Notes: generated from the letters alone by a model not told the origin. DNA of 20,545 nt from an uncultured bacterium (GCA_905215065.1 CAJMOF010000023.1:1-20545); one strand, 5' to 3'; numbered from the stretch's first letter, positions 5,471 to 13,852 are shown. Made by a program: numbers and translations.

Positions 5471-6898
5471 ATGAAAAACTTCATGGACGATCAGGATTTC
5501 CTGCTGAGCACCAAAACCGGTGAGGAGCTGTTCCACAACTTTGCCGAGGGCATGCCCATCGTTGACTACCACTGCCACATTTCTCCCAAGGAGATCTGGG
5601 ACGACAAGCGTTTTGAGAACATCACCGAGGTTTGGCTGGGCGGTGACCACTACAAGTGGCGCCTGATGCGTGCCAACGGCGTCGACGAGCGCTTCATTAC
5701 CGGCGATGCCCCTGCTCGCGAGAAGTTCCAGAAGTGGGCCGAGACCCTGGGCCGTTGCGTGGGCAACCCCGTCTTTGAGTGGAGCCACCTGGAGCTTAAG
5801 CGTTACTTTGGCTACGAGGGTGTCCTGAACGGCAAAACCGCTCAGGAGGTCTGGGACCTTGCCAACGCCAAGCTCGCTGAGGCTAGCTTTACCTGCCGCA
5901 ACCTGATCAAGCAGTCCAACGTCCGCATGATCTGCACTACCGACGACCCCGCCGACAGCTTTGAGTGGCACAAGAAGATTGCCGCCGACGACAGTTTTGA
6001 CGTTCAGGTCGTTCCCGCCATGCGCCCCGATGCCGCCCTGCGCATCGAGCGTGGCCAGGAGTTCGCCGACTACTGCAAGCATCTCTCCGAGGTTGCCGGC
6101 ATTGAGATCAGCGACTTCGAGGGCATGAAGGCCGCCATCTCCAAGCGCTACGACGTTGCCCACGAGCTGGGCTGCCGCGCTTCCGACCACGCGCTCGACT
6201 ACGTTATGTACGCTCCGGCTACCGCCGACGAGATCGAGGCCATCTTTGCCAAGGGCCTTGCCGCCGAGCCGCTTACCGAGGACGAGGTCCTCAAGTACAA
6301 GACGGCCTTTATGCAGTTCGTCGCCGGCGAGTATGTCCGCCTTGGCTGGGCCATGCAGCTGCACTTTGGCTGCAAGCGTGACAACAACCGCGCTATGTTC
6401 GCCAAGCTCGGTCCCGATACCGGCTACGACTGCATCTCCAACTACACGCCGTCCGACCAGCTGGCCGATTTCCTCAACTCCATCCAGGAGTCCACGGGTC
6501 TGCCCAAGACCATCCTGTACAGCCTGAACCCCATCGACAACACCATGATCGATACCGTGATGGGCTGCTTCCAGGAGGCTCCGACCGCCGGCAAGATCCA
6601 GAACGGCTCTGCCTGGTGGTTCAACGACAACGAGATCGGTATGCGCGAGCAGCTTACGGCTCTGGCTAACGAGGGCGTGCTGGGCAACTTTGTGGGCATG
6701 CTTACCGATTCCCGCTCCTTCCTGTCCTACCCGCGTCACGAGTACTTCCGTCGCGTGCTGTGCGGCGTGATCGGCGAGTGGGTCGAGCAGGGCAAGTATC
6801 CGGCCGACATGGAGCTGCTGGGAGCCATCGTGCGCGACATCAGCTACAACAACGCGGTCCGCTACTTTGGCTTTGACCTGGATACCGTCGAGGCCTAA
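5471..6898 (+). CDS. uxaC: Uronate (glucuronate/galacturonate) isomerase UxaC
   Basis: A 475-residue enzyme, close to E. coli UxaC (470). It isomerises D-galacturonate to D-tagaturonate, or D-glucuronate to D-fructuronate, in the cytoplasm. It begins M-K-N-F-M-D, followed by L-L-S-T-K-T, then the metal-binding V-D-Y-H-C-H at residues 31-36. Further family motifs are C-T-T-D-D-P and, near the C-terminus, M-L-T-D-S-R-S-F-L-S-Y-P-R-H-E-Y-F-R. The ATG at 5471 is preferred because AAAGGGG lies at 5457-5463. An in-frame GTG at 5405 falls inside operator 2 and cannot be the start. It is the first gene of the uxaC-uxaB-uxaA set, directly under the double-operator promoter, so induction by loss of LacI binding is likely. 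Assignment is firm. Confidence 0.97.
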   Translation: MKNFMDDQDFLLSTKTGEELFHNFAEGMPIVDYHCHISPKEIWDDKRFENITEVWLGGDHYKWRLMRANGVDERFITGDAPAREKFQKWAETLGRCVGNPVFEWSHLELKRYFGYEGVLNGKTAQEVWDLANAKLAEASFTCRNLIKQSNVRMICTTDDPADSFEWHKKIAADDSFDVQVVPAMRPDAALRIERGQEFADYCKHLSEVAGIEISDFEGMKAAISKRYDVAHELGCRASDHALDYVMYAPATADEIEAIFAKGLAAEPLTEDEVLKYKTAFMQFVAGEYVRLGWAMQLHFGCKRDNNRAMFAKLGPDTGYDCISNYTPSDQLADFLNSIQESTGLPKTILYSLNPIDNTMIDTVMGCFQEAPTAGKIQNGSAWWFNDNEIGMREQLTALANEGVLGNFVGMLTDSRSFLSYPRHEYFRRVLCGVIGEWVEQGKYPADMELLGAIVRDISYNNAVRYFGFDLDTVEA

Positions 6899-6922
6899 AC
6901 CCGCATCGAATCACACCGAACT

Positions 6923-6958
6923 CGGGAGCGCCGTTGCCACACGCGGCGCCCCCGTTTT
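6923..6958 (+). terminator. Terminator-like hairpin between uxaC and uxaB
   Basis: CGGGAGCGCCG at 6923-6933 pairs with CGGCGCCCCCG at 6944-6954 (one A-C mismatch), followed by TTTT. UxaB starts 36 nt later with no obvious promoter between, so it is probably a partial terminator or a 3'-end protecting stem inside the operon. Confidence 0.6.
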
Positions 6959-6994
6959 GCCTGCACGCTAACAGCAATCTAAGGAGAGACATCG

Positions 6995-8509
6995 ATGGAG
7001 AACATCAGCTACGAGACGCTCGAGAAGATCGGCTACAAGGGCTACCTGCTGCCCAAGGACGCGCCCGAGAAGGTTCTGCAGTTTGGCGAGGGCAATTTCC
7101 TGCGCGCCTTTGTCGACCGCTTCTTTGACATGGGCAACGAGGCAACCGGCTGGAACGGCAAGGTTGTCATGGTGCAGCCCATCAGCGGCGCCTTTGGCTT
7201 TGCCGACGGCATCAATGCCCAGGACGACCTGTACACCGTGCTGGTGCGCGGCAAGGAGAGCGGCAACACGGTCGACGAGTCCCGTGTGATCAGCGCCTGC
7301 AGCCGCTGCCTCAATCCGTATCGTGAGGACGACTACCGCGCCATGATGGAGGTCGCCGTCTCCGACGATTTGGAGATTATCGTCTCCAACACCACCGAGG
7401 CTGGCATTGCCTACGATCCGTCCTGCAAGGCCGACGACATGCCGCCCGCGAGCTTCCCCGCTAAGCTTGCCCAGGTGCTCCACACCCGCTGGGCCGCCGG
7501 CAAGCCGGGCGTCATCGTGCTCGCCTGTGAGCTCATCGATCACAACGGCGAGGAGCTGCTGCGCATCATGAACCAGTACGTGAGCGACTGGGGCTGGGAG
7601 GACGAGTTCTCGCAGTGGATGGCCAACGACTGCACCGTCTGCACCACGCTCGTCGACACTATCGTCCCCGGCCGCATCCGCGACCCCAAGGAGGCCGCTG
7701 CCGTGGCCGAGCGCCTGGGCTACGAGGATCCCTTCCTGGCCGTGCGCGAGCCCTTCCAGATGTGGGGTATCCAGGGCGACGAGTCACTTGCCGAGAAGCT
7801 TCCCTTCGTGAAGGCCGGCCTGCCGGGCGTCTTTGTGACCCCCGATGTCACCCCGTACAAGAAGCGCAAGGTCCGCATCCTCAACGGCGCCCACACTGCC
7901 TTTGTTCCGGGCTCCTGGGTTGCCGGCTTTGACATCGTGCGCGATTGCATGCACGACGAGACCGTCCGTGGCTTCATGAACACCATGCTCTACGACGAGG
8001 TCATCCCGACGCTTGCCGCCGATCTGGATGTCGAGGACTGCAAGGCCTTTGCCGCCGCCGTCGAGAACCGCTTCGACAACCCGTTTATCGACCACGCGCT
8101 GCTCTCCATTTGCCTCAACTCAACCGCCAAATGGCGTGCTCGCGACCTGCCCACGCTCAAGGACTATGTTGCCGAGACCGGCAGCCTGCCCAAGTGCCTG
8201 GCGACGAGCCTCGCTACGCTCATTGCCTTCTATACGCAGGAGCTCGTTGCTCGCGAGGGTGACGGCCTGCACCTGCGCCGCGCCGACGGCACCGAGTACA
8301 CCGCTCAGGACGATGCCTTCGTGCTCGATTTCTACGCCGCCCACGCCGGTGCAGACGATGCCGAGCTGGTGCACGATGTGCTCAGCAACGAGCAGATGTG
8401 GGGCGAGGACCTTACGCAGATCGCCGGCCTTGAGGAGTTTGTCGTCAACGCGCTTGCCGTTGTGCGCGCCGAGGGCGCCAAGCAGGCATTTGCCAACGCC
8501 CAGGCCTAA
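6995..8509 (+). CDS. uxaB: Tagaturonate reductase (mannitol dehydrogenase family)
   Basis: A 504-residue member of the polyol-specific long-chain dehydrogenase family. The N-terminal V-L-Q-F-G-E-G-N-F-L-R-A-F (residues about 27-39) is the family's nucleotide-binding signature. The catalytic set Lys292, Asn297 and His300 lies in K-V-R-I-L-N-G-A-H and keeps the K-x4-N-x2-H spacing known from mannitol 2-dehydrogenase. It reduces D-tagaturonate to D-altronate with NADH in the cytoplasm. AAGGAG at 6981-6986 supports the ATG at 6995. Its position between the uronate isomerase and altronate dehydratase genes makes tagaturonate reductase far more likely than fructuronate reductase or mannitol dehydrogenase. 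No mannonate dehydratase (uxuA) is nearby, which points to the galacturonate branch. Confidence 0.94.
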   Translation: MENISYETLEKIGYKGYLLPKDAPEKVLQFGEGNFLRAFVDRFFDMGNEATGWNGKVVMVQPISGAFGFADGINAQDDLYTVLVRGKESGNTVDESRVISACSRCLNPYREDDYRAMMEVAVSDDLEIIVSNTTEAGIAYDPSCKADDMPPASFPAKLAQVLHTRWAAGKPGVIVLACELIDHNGEELLRIMNQYVSDWGWEDEFSQWMANDCTVCTTLVDTIVPGRIRDPKEAAAVAERLGYEDPFLAVREPFQMWGIQGDESLAEKLPFVKAGLPGVFVTPDVTPYKKRKVRILNGAHTAFVPGSWVAGFDIVRDCMHDETVRGFMNTMLYDEVIPTLAADLDVEDCKAFAAAVENRFDNPFIDHALLSICLNSTAKWRARDLPTLKDYVAETGSLPKCLATSLATLIAFYTQELVAREGDGLHLRRADGTEYTAQDDAFVLDFYAAHAGADDAELVHDVLSNEQMWGEDLTQIAGLEEFVVNALAVVRAEGAKQAFANAQA

Positions 8510-8519
8510 ATCCTTCTGT

Positions 8520-8545
8520 GCGCCCGCCGGGCAACTGACGGGCGC
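8520..8545 (+). other. Hairpin between uxaB and uxaA
   Basis: GCGCCCG at 8520-8526 pairs with CGGGCGC at 8539-8545 around a 12-nt loop. No T-run follows. It is the second intercistronic stem of the uxa operon and may protect or attenuate the mRNA. Confidence 0.45.
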
Positions 8546-8587
8546 CCGCTGACTTCTGCTCAACCTGTAGGGTTAGGACTCTTTGTA

Positions 8588-10072
8588 ATGAATACTATCC
8601 AGATCAATCCGGCCGACAACGTGATCGTCGCGCTGTCGCCGCTTGCCAAGGGCACCGCCGTCGCGGTTCCCGGGGTGGGCGAGGTCGTTGCCGCGGAGGA
8701 TATTCCGCAGGGCCACAAGATGGCCGTGCGCGCCATTACGGCGGGGGAGGACGTCGTCAAGTACGGTCTTCCTATCGGCCACGTGACGGGCGACATCCAG
8801 CCCGGTCAGTGGCTTCATACGCATAACGTCAAGACCAACCTTTCGGGCGAGGTCGAGTACGCTTACAACCCGACGCATCCGGTCGTTGAGCCGGTTGAGC
8901 CCGAGACCTTTATGGGTTTCCGCCGCGCTGACGGCCGCGCCGCCACGCGCAACGAGCTGTGGATCATCCCCACGGTCGGCTGCGTCAACGAGGTCGCACG
9001 TGCCATGTGCGAGCAGGCTCAGGATCTGGTCGAGGGCTCGCTGGAGGGCGTTTACTACTTCCCGCATCCCTTTGGCTGCTCGCAGACCGGTGCCGACCAT
9101 GCCCAGACGCGCCGTCTGCTGGTGGCGCTCTCGCGTCACGCAAACGCTGCGGGTGTGCTGTTCCTGTCCCTCGGTTGCGAAAACTGCACGCACCAGCAGG
9201 TACTCGACGAGCTCGGTGACTTCGATCGCGAGCGCGTTCGATTCCTCGCCTGCCAAGATGTAGCCGACGAGCAGGTCGAGGGTCACAAGATTCTGTCCGA
9301 GCTTGCCGACCTGGCCAAGCAGGCCAAGCGTGAGCCCATTCCTGCCTCCGAGCTGGTCATTGGCCTTAAGTGCGGCGGCTCTGACGGTCTTTCGGGCATT
9401 ACCGCCAACCCCACGATCGGTCGCGTGAGCGATATGGTTGTCGCCCGCGGCGGCACGTCGGTGCTCACCGAGGTTCCCGAGATGTTTGGCGCGGAGAGCA
9501 TTCTGCTCGATCGCTGTGAGAGCCAGGACGTCTTCAATGCCGCCTCCGACATGCTCAACGGCTTTAAGGACTACTTTATCAGCCACGGCGAGGTCGTCTA
9601 TGAGAACCCGAGCCCCGGCAACAAGGACGGCGGCATTACCACGCTCGAGGACAAGAGCTGCGGCTGCGTGCAAAAGGGCGGATCTGCCCCCATCGTCGAC
9701 GTGCTGCCATATGCCGGTCAGGCTACCAAGCATGGCCTGAACATGCTGTGCGGTCCGGGCAACGACATGGTATCCACCACGGCCCTGACGGCTGCCGGCT
9801 GCCACGTAATCCTGTTCTCGACCGGCCGCGGCACGCCGTTTGGCGCACCGGCGCCTACACTCAAGGTGTTCACCAACCAGCGTCTGTGCGACCACAAGGC
9901 CAACTGGATGGACTTTAACGCCGGCGTGGTGGCTACGGGCGAGCGCACGCTCGATGAGGCTGCCGACGACCTGTATCAGATGGTGCTGGACACGGCGAGC
10001 GGCAAGCTTACGAGTGCCGAGCGTCGCGGCTGCCACGAGATCAGCATTTGGAAGGATGGCGTCTGCCTGTAG
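8588..10072 (+). CDS. uxaA: Altronate dehydratase UxaA, SAF domain plus catalytic domain
   Basis: A 494-residue altronate dehydratase with both usual parts in one chain. Residues 1 to about 90 form the SAF-type N-terminal domain (G-H-K-M-A-V-R-A-I, then G-L-P-I-G-H-V-T). From about 105 comes the UxaA/GarD catalytic domain with conserved cysteines: P-F-G-C-S-Q-T-G-A-D around 162-170, L-G-C-E-N-C at 195-200, G-L-K-C-G-G-S-D-G-x-S-G, and E-D-K-S-C-G-C-V-Q-K-G. The iron-dependent enzyme dehydrates D-altronate to 2-keto-3-deoxy-D-gluconate in the cytoplasm. TTAGGA at 8573-8578 is a fair ribosome-binding site. It closes the uxa operon at a strong terminator. The next enzymes of the pathway, KdgK and KdgA, must be encoded outside this window. 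Galactarate dehydratase is the main alternative, made unlikely by uxaC and uxaB next door. Confidence 0.95.
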   Translation: MNTIQINPADNVIVALSPLAKGTAVAVPGVGEVVAAEDIPQGHKMAVRAITAGEDVVKYGLPIGHVTGDIQPGQWLHTHNVKTNLSGEVEYAYNPTHPVVEPVEPETFMGFRRADGRAATRNELWIIPTVGCVNEVARAMCEQAQDLVEGSLEGVYYFPHPFGCSQTGADHAQTRRLLVALSRHANAAGVLFLSLGCENCTHQQVLDELGDFDRERVRFLACQDVADEQVEGHKILSELADLAKQAKREPIPASELVIGLKCGGSDGLSGITANPTIGRVSDMVVARGGTSVLTEVPEMFGAESILLDRCESQDVFNAASDMLNGFKDYFISHGEVVYENPSPGNKDGGITTLEDKSCGCVQKGGSAPIVDVLPYAGQATKHGLNMLCGPGNDMVSTTALTAAGCHVILFSTGRGTPFGAPAPTLKVFTNQRLCDHKANWMDFNAGVVATGERTLDEAADDLYQMVLDTASGKLTSAERRGCHEISIWKDGVCL

Positions 10073-10104
10073 CGGTAAATGGGTTCGCATAGGGCGCTAT
10101 TGAC

Positions 10105-10145
10105 CATGGCCCCGTCGGGAGTGTTCCCGGCGGGGCCATGTTTGT
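10105..10145 (+). terminator. Terminator after uxaA
   Basis: CATGGCCCCGTCGGGA at 10105-10120 pairs with TTCCCGGCGGGGCCATG at 10124-10140 (one wobble), followed by TTTG. It is one of the strongest stems in the window and ends the uxa operon. Confidence 0.85.
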
Positions 10146-10194
10146 TCTGTCTGTTCGGGCGTGTCTTCCTGAGGGTACGGGAGCGGCGAAAACA

Positions 10195-10206
10195 ATAAAC
10201 GTTCAC
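10195..10206. promoter_or_regulatory. Distal operator upstream of the transporter
   Basis: ATAAACGTTCAC keeps one full half-site and the AACGTT core of the GTGAACGTTCAC operator. It lies 120 bp upstream of operator 1 of the transporter promoter, a distance that would allow looping between regulators. In the 379-nt gap between uxaA and the transporter the remaining sequence is AT-rich control DNA without a gene. Confidence 0.6.
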
Positions 10207-10272
10207 CTAATCGACCTCAAATTTAAACCCACTCAATACCCATGTAATCGTGATTTTTTTCAAGTCAGATAT

Positions 10273-10300
10273 CCGTTTAACGGCAAAAAACGACCGTTCA
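10273..10300 (+). promoter_or_regulatory. Upstream direct-repeat box of the transporter promoter
   Basis: CCGTT-N16-CCGTTCA, the same 28-nt layout as at 5324-5351, with the first element part of CCGTTTAACGG and a run of A residues in the middle. The two boxes agree at most positions, well beyond the shared elements, which argues for a conserved protein-binding site. Confidence 0.6.
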
Positions 10301-10314
10301 AGGATAATATACAA

Positions 10315-10326
10315 GTGAACGTTCAC
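10315..10326. promoter_or_regulatory. Operator 1 of the transporter promoter
   Basis: GTGAACGTTCAC is a perfect palindrome identical to both uxaC operator cores. TTCACC at 10322-10327 can serve as the -35. Confidence 0.85.
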
Positions 10327-10350
10327 CTATCATATGCAATCGCGCATAAT
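10322..10350 (+). promoter_or_regulatory. Putative transporter promoter
   Basis: TTCACC at 10322-10327 and CATAAT at 10345-10350 are separated by 17 bp, the optimal spacing. The arrangement relative to the two operators is the same as at uxaC. Confidence 0.55.
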
Positions 10351-10354
10351 CTAG

Positions 10355-10366
10355 CTAAACGTTCAC
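10355..10366. promoter_or_regulatory. Operator 2 of the transporter promoter
   Basis: CTAAACGTTCAC has one perfect half-site and the AACGTT core. Its centre is 40 bp from operator 1. Confidence 0.65.
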
Positions 10367-10451
10367 CCTACGAGTGGGCGATATGCAGACAGACATCGGT
10401 ATGGACTCCAATGTCTTGTTACAAGACAATCGAGAAAAGAGAGGGAGCTCG

Positions 10452-12011
10452 ATGACTAACAAGATCGGTAAAAAGCGCAAGATCACATTTTGGACGCGCT
10501 TGGGCTTTGGTATGGGCGGCATGCTCAACTCCGGTGCCCTGAGCTTTACGCACAGCTACATGGTGCTGTTCCTGTCCACGGAGTGCGGTCTGTCCGCAGG
10601 CGAGGCTGCGCTGATCAGCTCGTTCGCCATCTATCTCAACGCCATTCTGTGCCCGCTCATGGGCTTTGTGGCCGATAACTTCTACGCTACCAAGATCGGC
10701 CGCATCTTTGGCCGCCGCCGTTTCTGGATCTTGCTGGCTATCCCGATGATGGTCGCCGAGCCGCTCATCTTTGTGGCTACGCCGTTTGGTTTCCCGTACT
10801 ACTTTGTGTTGTACCTGATCTACAACGTCGCGTACACGTTCTGCACCGCCAACCTGTCGCCGCTTACCATCGAGATGACCGATGACTTCAAGGAGCGTAC
10901 GTACCTCACCGGCTACAAGCACCTCTTTGGTAACGCCGCCGGCTTCCTGATGGCAGCACTCGTCGGCTTTGGCTTTGGCACCTTCGGCGAGACCAACCCG
11001 TTCAGCTACTTCATTATTGCTACGATTAACGCTTCGGTCATGGCAATCTCGCTGCTCTGCGTGTACCTGTCCACGTGGGAGCACACCCCCGAGGAGGTCG
11101 CTCAGGAGAAGATCGAGAGCGTCGGCGAGGGTATCAAGAAGTTTTTCATCGACGTTATCTCTACCTTCCGCAACAAGTCCTTCCGCAAGGTCCTGTATGC
11201 GCAGGTCTCCACGAAGCTCGCCGCTGCCTGCTGGTCTGCGTGCCTGTCCTTCTTCATCGTCTACTGTCTGCAGATTCCTAAGTCCTACGAGTCCGTGATG
11301 GAGATGCCCGGCAAGGTCGTCGCTATCGTCTGCACCGCCATCTGGGTCGCCCTCATGGCCAAGAAGGGCTTCCACAAGTCTTGGTACCTGGCAAACGTCG
11401 GTTGCGCCGCGTGCATCATCGCCTACAACTACTTCGCCTTTGGTCAGATCAACGGCACCTCCACGGTCGCCATCGCCATGATCGCCTACCCCATCATCTT
11501 CGCCATCTGGAAGTTCTTCTACGTTGGCTTCCAGTATCTGCCCGATGTTCTGCTCAACTACATCCCCGATGTCGATGAGCTCATCACCCTGCGTCGTCGC
11601 GAGGGCATTTACAGCTCCGCACAGCAGCTCTGCCAGCAGATCGCCCAGGCTGTTGCCGTCAACGTATGGGCTATCGTCCTTGCTGCCTCCGGCTTCATTC
11701 AGACCGCCGGCAACAGCGACGCCGTGACCCAGCCCGCCACCGTGCCTCTGTACATTTGCGGCTACATGCTCATCGGCTGCGCCGGCTTCTTCCTGCTCGC
11801 GGCCGTCCTTGCCCGCGGCATCAAGATTGACAAGGAGCAGTGCGACATCCTTTGCGACGAGATCCACCGTGTCAAGGAGGGTGGCAAGATGGCCGACGTC
11901 AAGCCCGAGGTCAAGGCGCTTTGCGAGGAGCTCTCCGGCTTTAAGTACGAGGACTGCTTCGCCCACAACAATGTTGGCTTCCAGGACGGCAGCGTAATTC
12001 CCGCCGAGTAG
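10452..12011 (+). CDS. GPH/MFS-type sugar:cation symporter, probable pectin-oligosaccharide or uronate importer
   Basis: A 519-residue polytopic membrane protein, hydrophobic throughout with about 12 predicted helices. It resembles the glycoside-pentoside-hexuronide:cation symporter branch of the MFS: D-N-F-Y-A-T-K-I-G-R-I-F then G-R-R-R-F-W at 87-92 is the loop 2-3 signature. The C-terminal tail of about 55 residues is hydrophilic and charged, and so cytosolic. The ATG at 10452 is preceded by GAGGGAG at 10441-10447; earlier in-frame starts lie in the control region. It stands alone between two terminators under a LacI-type double operator, so it should be induced with the uxa genes. Given its neighbours it probably imports galacturonate or short pectin oligosaccharides. 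The substrate cannot be read from the sequence. Confidence 0.9.
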   Translation: MTNKIGKKRKITFWTRLGFGMGGMLNSGALSFTHSYMVLFLSTECGLSAGEAALISSFAIYLNAILCPLMGFVADNFYATKIGRIFGRRRFWILLAIPMMVAEPLIFVATPFGFPYYFVLYLIYNVAYTFCTANLSPLTIEMTDDFKERTYLTGYKHLFGNAAGFLMAALVGFGFGTFGETNPFSYFIIATINASVMAISLLCVYLSTWEHTPEEVAQEKIESVGEGIKKFFIDVISTFRNKSFRKVLYAQVSTKLAAACWSACLSFFIVYCLQIPKSYESVMEMPGKVVAIVCTAIWVALMAKKGFHKSWYLANVGCAACIIAYNYFAFGQINGTSTVAIAMIAYPIIFAIWKFFYVGFQYLPDVLLNYIPDVDELITLRRREGIYSSAQQLCQQIAQAVAVNVWAIVLAASGFIQTAGNSDAVTQPATVPLYICGYMLIGCAGFFLLAAVLARGIKIDKEQCDILCDEIHRVKEGGKMADVKPEVKALCEELSGFKYEDCFAHNNVGFQDGSVIPAE

Positions 12012-12035
12012 GGCAGGCGCATCGTCCAAACCACA

Positions 12036-12079
12036 GGGCCGTGCCACCGGAGATCCACCGGCGGGTACGGCCCTTTTTT
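12036..12079 (+). terminator. Terminator after the transporter
   Basis: GGGCCGTGCC at 12036-12045 pairs with GGTACGGCCC at 12064-12073 (one wobble); an inner CCGG/CCGG pairing is possible, and TTTTTT follows. It separates the transporter from the GH28 gene, whose own promoter is not obvious. Confidence 0.88.
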
Positions 12080-12125
12080 AAAAACGACTAGTATGAACTT
12101 CTGATTACATTTGAGGGAGAGACCC

Positions 12126-13721
12126 ATGGAGACGAACGTTATCTGGCGCAATGCCCGCGCGGCCGTTATCGAGCTCGACGATGGCGGCTACTTTACCTGT
12201 GCCGATACGTGGGAGATCTTTGTCAACGATGAGCCCGCCGGTACCACGAATACGGTCGAGACCTATGTCGATGGCCTGACTCCCGGCAAGCGCAACCTGA
12301 TCCGCTTTGTCTGCGGCGAGCGCGAGTTGAGCGTAGGCGTCACCACGCCGGCGGAGCCCTTTACCATCAACGTTCGCGACTGCGGAGCCAAGGGCGATGC
12401 CGAGCACGATGACACCACCAACATTCAGGCTGCCATCATGGCCTGCCCCAAGGGCGGGCGCGTGCTGATCCCCGCCGGCAACTACCGCATCAAGTCCCTC
12501 TTCCTTAAGAGCAATATCAACATCGAGCTTGCCGAGGGCGCGGTGCTGCTGGCCCGCCACGACCGCGCCGCGCTTGCCTACATTCCGGGCACGGTCACGG
12601 GTGACGAGGGGGCTGGGTACGCCGGCACCGATATGCTGCCCCTGGGCCGTTGGGAGGGCGAGAGCTTCTCGACCTACTGTTCGACCTTTACGGGCCTGAG
12701 CGTGCACGACGTGTGCATCTATGGCCGCGGCGCCATCGACGGCCAGACCGATTTTGCCGAGGACAACTGGTGGAACAAGGACTTTAAGAACATCTTCCGT
12801 CCCGAGGAGGGCCGCGAGATCGCCCGCCCGCGCATGATCTTCCTGTCCGAGTGCGAAAACGTGAGCCTTGCCGGCTTTACCGTGCGCAACAGCCCGGCGT
12901 GGAATATCCATCCCATTCTGTGCGAGCACGTCGATGCCCTGTGCCTGTCCATCGAGGGTCCCAAGAACTCCCACAACACCGACGGTTTCGATCCCGAGAG
13001 CTGCGGTTTTGTTCGCATCCTTGGCTGTCAGTTCTCGGTGGGCGACGACTGCATCGCCATCAAGAGCGGCAAACTGGGCATTGAACCCGAGCTCCGTCCC
13101 GCCACGCACGACGTGCTGATCTCGCACTGCTACATGCACGACGGCCACGGCGCCGTGGTGCTGGGATCCGAGGCCGCCGGCGGCATCAAGGACCTCACCG
13201 TGAGCAAGTGCCTCTTTGAGCGCACCGACCGCGGCCTGCGCGTCAAGACACGCCGCGGGCGCGGCAAGGACGCCGTCAACGAGGGCATCACCTTCGAGCA
13301 CATTCGCATGGATAAGGTGCTTACGCCCTTCGTGGTCAACTCGTTCTACTTCTGCGACAAGGACGGCAAGACCGACTACGTGCAGTCTCGCGAGGCGCTG
13401 CCCGTCGACGACCGTACGCCCGGCTTTGGCGCCACGACGTTTTGCGATATCGAGGCCACCAACTGCCATGCGGCCGCGGCCTATATCACGGGCCTTCCCG
13501 AGAGCAAGGTGACGCGCCTGACGTTCCAGGATGTCCATGTGACCTTTGCCGCCGATGCCGAGCCCTTTGTGCCGGCCATGGCCTGCGGCGTGGAGCCCAT
13601 GGTGCGCCAGGGCATCATCGCACAGAACGTGAAAGTCCTCGACCTGCAGAACGTGCGCATCGAGGGTCAGGATGGCGACGAGCTGCAGCTGCAAAACGTC
13701 GACAAGGTTATCCGCGCGTAG
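12126..13721 (+). CDS. Glycoside hydrolase family 28, probable intracellular (exo)polygalacturonase
   Basis: A 531-residue GH28 protein. Residues 1 to about 80 look like a fibronectin-III-like domain, followed by the right-handed beta-helix from about 85 (T-I-N-V-R-D-C-G-A-K-G-D). All four family motifs are present: N-T-D at 284-286, G-D-D at 306-308, G-H-G with His341, and R-V-K at 372-374. The aspartates at 286, 307 and 308 are the expected catalytic set. It hydrolyses alpha-1,4 bonds between galacturonate residues. There is no N-terminal hydrophobic segment, so it should act in the cytoplasm on imported oligosaccharides, more like exo-acting enzymes. GAGGGAGAG at 12113-12121 supports the ATG at 12126. 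No GTGAACGTTCAC-type operator lies in the gap before it. Rhamnogalacturonan or xylogalacturonan activity is possible. Confidence 0.93.
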   Translation: METNVIWRNARAAVIELDDGGYFTCADTWEIFVNDEPAGTTNTVETYVDGLTPGKRNLIRFVCGERELSVGVTTPAEPFTINVRDCGAKGDAEHDDTTNIQAAIMACPKGGRVLIPAGNYRIKSLFLKSNINIELAEGAVLLARHDRAALAYIPGTVTGDEGAGYAGTDMLPLGRWEGESFSTYCSTFTGLSVHDVCIYGRGAIDGQTDFAEDNWWNKDFKNIFRPEEGREIARPRMIFLSECENVSLAGFTVRNSPAWNIHPILCEHVDALCLSIEGPKNSHNTDGFDPESCGFVRILGCQFSVGDDCIAIKSGKLGIEPELRPATHDVLISHCYMHDGHGAVVLGSEAAGGIKDLTVSKCLFERTDRGLRVKTRRGRGKDAVNEGITFEHIRMDKVLTPFVVNSFYFCDKDGKTDYVQSREALPVDDRTPGFGATTFCDIEATNCHAAAAYITGLPESKVTRLTFQDVHVTFAADAEPFVPAMACGVEPMVRQGIIAQNVKVLDLQNVRIEGQDGDELQLQNVDKVIRA

Positions 13722-13758
13722 GGTAGTGCTCCTGCACAAGTGAATACGGCATGTTGAG

Positions 13759-13794
13759 GCGTGCGACGGTCGGGTCTGCCCGGCTGTCGCACGC
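13759..13794 (+). other. Long hairpin between GH28 and the pectinesterase gene
   Basis: GCGTGCGAC at 13759-13767 pairs with GTCGCACGC at 13786-13794. The pairing continues inward through wobbles to CGGG/CCCG, for about 16 bp around a 4-nt loop. No T-run follows, so it is more like an mRNA-stabilising or REP-type stem than a terminator. Confidence 0.55.
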
Positions 13795-13852
13795 AATCTA
13801 TAGGTGCCGGTATTGCATGGTGGGTGTTCTGTGACAGAAAGCGTAATGACAG

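Noticed and set aside
6995..8509. Mannitol dehydrogenase or fructuronate reductase
   Set aside because: The family includes these, but the genes on either side make the galacturonate branch and there is no uxuA or mannitol gene nearby.
10374..10451. Longer start for the transporter
   Set aside because: It would include the region right after operator 2 and adds polar residues not seen in the family; the ATG at 10452 has a good ribosome-binding site.
10138..10455. Small open frame across the transporter control region
   Set aside because: It runs through the three operators and the -10 region, has no ribosome-binding site, and its product shows no family features.
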